A DNA stretch of 8,693 nt from an uncultured Collinsella sp. (GTDB lineage Bacteria; Actinomycetota; Coriobacteriia; Coriobacteriales; Coriobacteriaceae): NCBI GenBank assembly GCA_900552145.1, contig URYW01000074.1, positions 1-8,693 of the forward strand. Reading direction: 5' to 3'. The notes beneath the pieces were generated by a model. It worked only from the letters and a program-made list of their open reading frames with translations. It was not told the DNA's origin and searched no databases. Of this stretch, positions 6,038 through 8,693 are shown one piece after another. Position 1 is the first letter of the stretch. Every line of letters starts with the position of its first letter. The position numbers and the translations under genes are program-made.

Positions 6038-8071
6038 GTGCTGGTTGTGGCCATCGTGGTCGCGCTTGTCATCATGCGTCGTGGCGATTCCCGTTTTACC
6101 TACGATACGCAGCATGGAACGGCCCCGCGCGCCACCGAGGGCGAGGGCAATACCGCGGCGACCGCTTTTAAGGGCCGCTTTTCCATCCTCACCACGGGTG
6201 TGGGCGCGATGTTTGCGGCACTTGCCGTCAAGCTGTGGGGCATGCAGATGGTCTCGTCGGACTATTACGAGAAGCAGGCCAATAGTAATCAGACTCGCAC
6301 CGTTACCACACCCGCTGTGCGCGGCCGCATCCTCGACCGCAACGGCGTGGCGCTTGTCCAGAACCGTCCCTCACTTGCTGTCGTGGCCTACCGCGACCTT
6401 GCCGAGGATGAGGTTCTGGTTCGCCATCTTGCCAACGTGCTTGGAATGCCTTACGTGGCGGTCCTTCGCAATATTCAGGACAATACAGAGGGCGCTCAGA
6501 GCCTGCATACCATCGCGACGGACGTCCGTCGTTCCACGGTTGCCTATATTCAGGAGCATGCCGGCGAGTTCCCGGGCGTCAAGATTGCCGAGCGTACCGA
6601 GCGCCAGTATCCATATGGCGAGACGGCATGCCATATCTTGGGCTATACCGGCACCATTACCTCCGAGCAGCTCGAGGCTCAGAATAAGAAAACCTCTGGC
6701 GATGATGATGCTTCTGCTGGCAAGATTACGTACCAGTCGGGCGATATCGTGGGCCAGGCGGGCGTTGAGAGCTACTACGAAAACCTGCTGCAGGGTATTC
6801 GTGGCGAGCAGACCGTCAAGGTCGATGCCTCGGGCAATGTGACCGGTCAGGCCGGTGCCGTGCCCGCGAAGGCCGGCTCCGACATTAAGCTCACGCTCGA
6901 CCTTAAGATCCAACAGGCCTGTGAGACGGCGCTGGCGAGCGCTATCGAGCTTGCCAAGACCACTGGTTACAGTAATGCCGGCAACGGCGCCGTGGTGTGT
7001 CTCGATCCCAACAATGGCGAGATCCTGGGCATGGCGAGCCAGCCCAAGTTCGATCCGTCTGTCTTTATCGGTGGTGTCTCAAATGACGTGTGGACCGAGC
7101 TCAATGATGACAAGGGCTCGCACCCGCTGCTCAACCGCGCCATTAGCGGACAGTACATGTCGGCCTCGACCATCAAGCCGCTCTCGGCACTGGCCGGTCT
7201 TGAGTTTGGAACCTACACTTCAACGCAGACAACCAACTGCACGGGCTATTGGACGGGCCTGGGCAAGGCTTGGGGCAAGCGCTGCTGGCTGACGTCTGGC
7301 CACGGCACCATGACGCTGCAGTCGGGTATCGCCAACTCGTGCGACCCCGTCTTCTATGACATGGGCAAGGCGTTCTTTTATGACGAGCAACATTCCGAGG
7401 GCCTGCAGGAGGTCTTTCGTCGCTGGGGCCTAGGCAAGACCTGCGGTATCGATCTGCCGAGTGAGGGCACGGGCCGTATTCCCGATGCCGAGTGGAAAGA
7501 GTCGTACTTCACCGACGCATCTGCCGAGGACCGCAAGTGGAATGCCGGCGATATGACTAACATTGCTATCGGCCAGGGCGACATCCTGGTGACGCCCCTG
7601 CAGATGGCGTGCGCCTATATGGGTCTTGCCAACGGCGGCAAACAGTACGTGCCTCACGTGTTTTTGTCTGCCGTGTCGCGCGATGGCGACGGTGATGCCT
7701 ATAAGTACAACGGCAAGGGCAAGAAGAAGCGCCTGGAGGCCAAGATCAACAGTGATTCGGATTTGGCTCTTGTTCGCAACGGCATGCATGACGTGATTTA
7801 CACGGCATCGACGTCCCTGGCGGCTCACTTTGGCACCCTGACGCCGCAGGTATACGGCAAGTCGGGCACGGGCGAGAAAAGTGGCGAGGACGAATACGCG
7901 TGGTTCTGCGCCTATGCACCGGCCGATGATCCCAAGTATGTCATCGCTACCGTCCTGGAGCAGGGCGGCGGCGGCTCAGATACCGCGATGCATGTCGTGC
8001 GCGACGTGCTCGGCGTGATTTATGACGAGCCCGATACCTCTTCGGCCTCGGGCGATTCTTCGGTTCGATAG
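6038..8071 (+). CDS. mrdA: Penicillin-binding protein 2, class B transpeptidase of the elongasome (5' end disrupted or start uncertain)
   Basis: 677 aa if translation starts at GTG 6038. PBP2 cross-links new peptidoglycan in partnership with RodA. Seen: a membrane helix (about 48-70), the pedestal-domain start RTVTTPAVRGRILDRNGVAL (87-106), and a dimerisation/pedestal region to about 280. The transpeptidase domain has the SxxK motif at 377-380 (Ser377 nucleophile, Lys380), SCD at 434-436 (third-motif form common in PBP2) and KSG at 608-610. The tetrad context is YMSASTIKP instead of the common YPPGSTFKP. There is an extra hydrophobic segment before the usual helix. Its full length begins right after the TAG at 6014, so starting at 6038 removes part of it. 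ATG 6074 would give a classic one-helix PBP2 but has no visible ribosome binding site. The gene lies 9 nt before rodA. Family and function are secure; the start is not. Confidence 0.92.
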   Translation: MLVVAIVVALVIMRRGDSRFTYDTQHGTAPRATEGEGNTAATAFKGRFSILTTGVGAMFAALAVKLWGMQMVSSDYYEKQANSNQTRTVTTPAVRGRILDRNGVALVQNRPSLAVVAYRDLAEDEVLVRHLANVLGMPYVAVLRNIQDNTEGAQSLHTIATDVRRSTVAYIQEHAGEFPGVKIAERTERQYPYGETACHILGYTGTITSEQLEAQNKKTSGDDDASAGKITYQSGDIVGQAGVESYYENLLQGIRGEQTVKVDASGNVTGQAGAVPAKAGSDIKLTLDLKIQQACETALASAIELAKTTGYSNAGNGAVVCLDPNNGEILGMASQPKFDPSVFIGGVSNDVWTELNDDKGSHPLLNRAISGQYMSASTIKPLSALAGLEFGTYTSTQTTNCTGYWTGLGKAWGKRCWLTSGHGTMTLQSGIANSCDPVFYDMGKAFFYDEQHSEGLQEVFRRWGLGKTCGIDLPSEGTGRIPDAEWKESYFTDASAEDRKWNAGDMTNIAIGQGDILVTPLQMACAYMGLANGGKQYVPHVFLSAVSRDGDGDAYKYNGKGKKKRLEAKINSDSDLALVRNGMHDVIYTASTSLAAHFGTLTPQVYGKSGTGEKSGEDEYAWFCAYAPADDPKYVIATVLEQGGGGSDTAMHVVRDVLGVIYDEPDTSSASGDSSVR

Positions 8072-8080
8072 GAGGTTGCG

Positions 8081-8693
8081 ATGGATTTTTCTCCGGCGGA
8101 TCTGTTCCGTTCAACCAAGACCGGCTCTCGCAGCAGCCTGGACCGCGTCAACAAGCAACTTTCGGCCTCGCGCGGCACGTTTCGCCAAAAGGTGCATATC
8201 GGTGTGCTCGTGGCCACTGTGGCGCTCGTCGCCTACGGTGCCATCATCATCTGGTCGGCTTCGCAGTTTAAGGCCGATGCTTCGTTCTCACGCCATCTGC
8301 TGGGAATCGGCATCGGAGCGGTGCTGGCGGTGTTGGTCTGGCGTACCGACCTGCGCGGTATTTCCAATTTCTCGACGGCGTTGCTCGTCATCGACCTGAT
8401 CGTGATCTTCTCGCCCAAGATTCCGGGCCTGTCCTATACGGGCGGTCTGGGCATGACGGGCTGGATCAAGATTCCCGGTATCGGTTTGACGTTCCAGCCG
8501 GTTGAGCTTGCCAAGCTCATCACCATCTTCTTTATTGCTACGCTTGGCTCGCAGTATAACGGTCGCATCGATACCGTTCGCGACTACGTCACGCTCTGCG
8601 GCATGCTGTCCATTCCGTTTTTGGCCGTCGTTGCCATGGGCGACCTGGGCTCGGGCCTGGATGTGATGGGTTCGGGCGCCATCGTCATATGTA
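8081..8693 (+). CDS. rodA: RodA, SEDS-family peptidoglycan glycosyltransferase (3' end outside window)
   Basis: 204 codons are visible and the frame is still open at the window edge. ATG 8081 has TAGGAGG (8069-8075) 5 nt upstream, overlapping the PBP2 stop codon, so the two are probably translationally coupled. RodA polymerises lipid II into glycan strands during elongation. Seen: a basic cytoplasmic N-terminus (about 1-36) and hydrophobic helices around 38-60, 70-88, 97-112, 142-156 and 166-187. The SEDS hallmark GWIKIPGIGLTFQPVELAK spans 127-145, where FQPVELAK corresponds to the conserved FQPSE(L/F)xK motif. MGDLGSGLD (186-194) corresponds to the PDLG(T/S) motif of the family; the catalytic Asp is expected there. 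FtsW is the close paralogue. Being next to PBP2 and the mre genes argues for RodA. Confidence 0.93.
   Translation, partial: MDFSPADLFRSTKTGSRSSLDRVNKQLSASRGTFRQKVHIGVLVATVALVAYGAIIIWSASQFKADASFSRHLLGIGIGAVLAVLVWRTDLRGISNFSTALLVIDLIVIFSPKIPGLSYTGGLGMTGWIKIPGIGLTFQPVELAKLITIFFIATLGSQYNGRIDTVRDYVTLCGMLSIPFLAVVAMGDLGSGLDVMGSGAIVIC

Noticed and set aside
1..8693. Mobile elements, CRISPR arrays, tRNA or rRNA genes
   Set aside because: No transposase or integrase motifs, no regularly spaced repeats, and no cloverleaf or rRNA-like segments were seen. The window reads as conserved chromosomal core.

Overview
The window is a co-oriented, GC-rich (roughly 60% by eye) bacterial segment. Every gene I can support is on the + strand. 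The core is a cell-elongation (rod-shape) cluster in the order mreB, mreC, mreD, class B penicillin-binding protein 2 (mrdA-type), rodA. RodA is cut by the right edge. The codon style (third positions mostly C or G, frequent TTG/GTG starts) and the gene content best fit a Coriobacteriia actinobacterium such as Collinsella. This is an inference from recalled family knowledge, not a database result.

Layout: bases 1-19 may be the last codons of an upstream gene. Bases 20-122 hold a putative extended -10 promoter. Bases 123-1265 encode a double zinc-ribbon, single-pass membrane protein of unknown role. Bases 1266-1372 hold a good sigma-A-like promoter, which drives a cyclophilin-type peptidyl-prolyl isomerase (1373-1915) and a closely linked TPR/membrane protein (1927-3231). 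A strong 14-bp hairpin (3254-3286) closes that unit. It directly abuts a candidate promoter for the mre cluster (3347 to the end), where gaps between genes are only 9-21 nt.

How the genes work together: MreB filaments on the inner membrane face, together with MreC and MreD, position and activate the RodA glycosyltransferase and its partner transpeptidase PBP2, which insert lateral wall peptidoglycan. The two upstream bitopic proteins each have a cytoplasmic interaction module, one transmembrane helix and an extracytoplasmic domain. They may be envelope-associated, but their role is not established from sequence.

Two points deserve attention. First, the best start of the PBP2 gene (ATG 6002 with an ideal ribosome binding site) runs into an in-frame TAG at codon 5, and the same frame then continues as clearly coding sequence. 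Second, the start of mreC contains a perfect 12-bp inverted repeat followed by a short T run. It sits inside the coding sequence and looks like an intragenic attenuator between mreB and the rest of the cluster.
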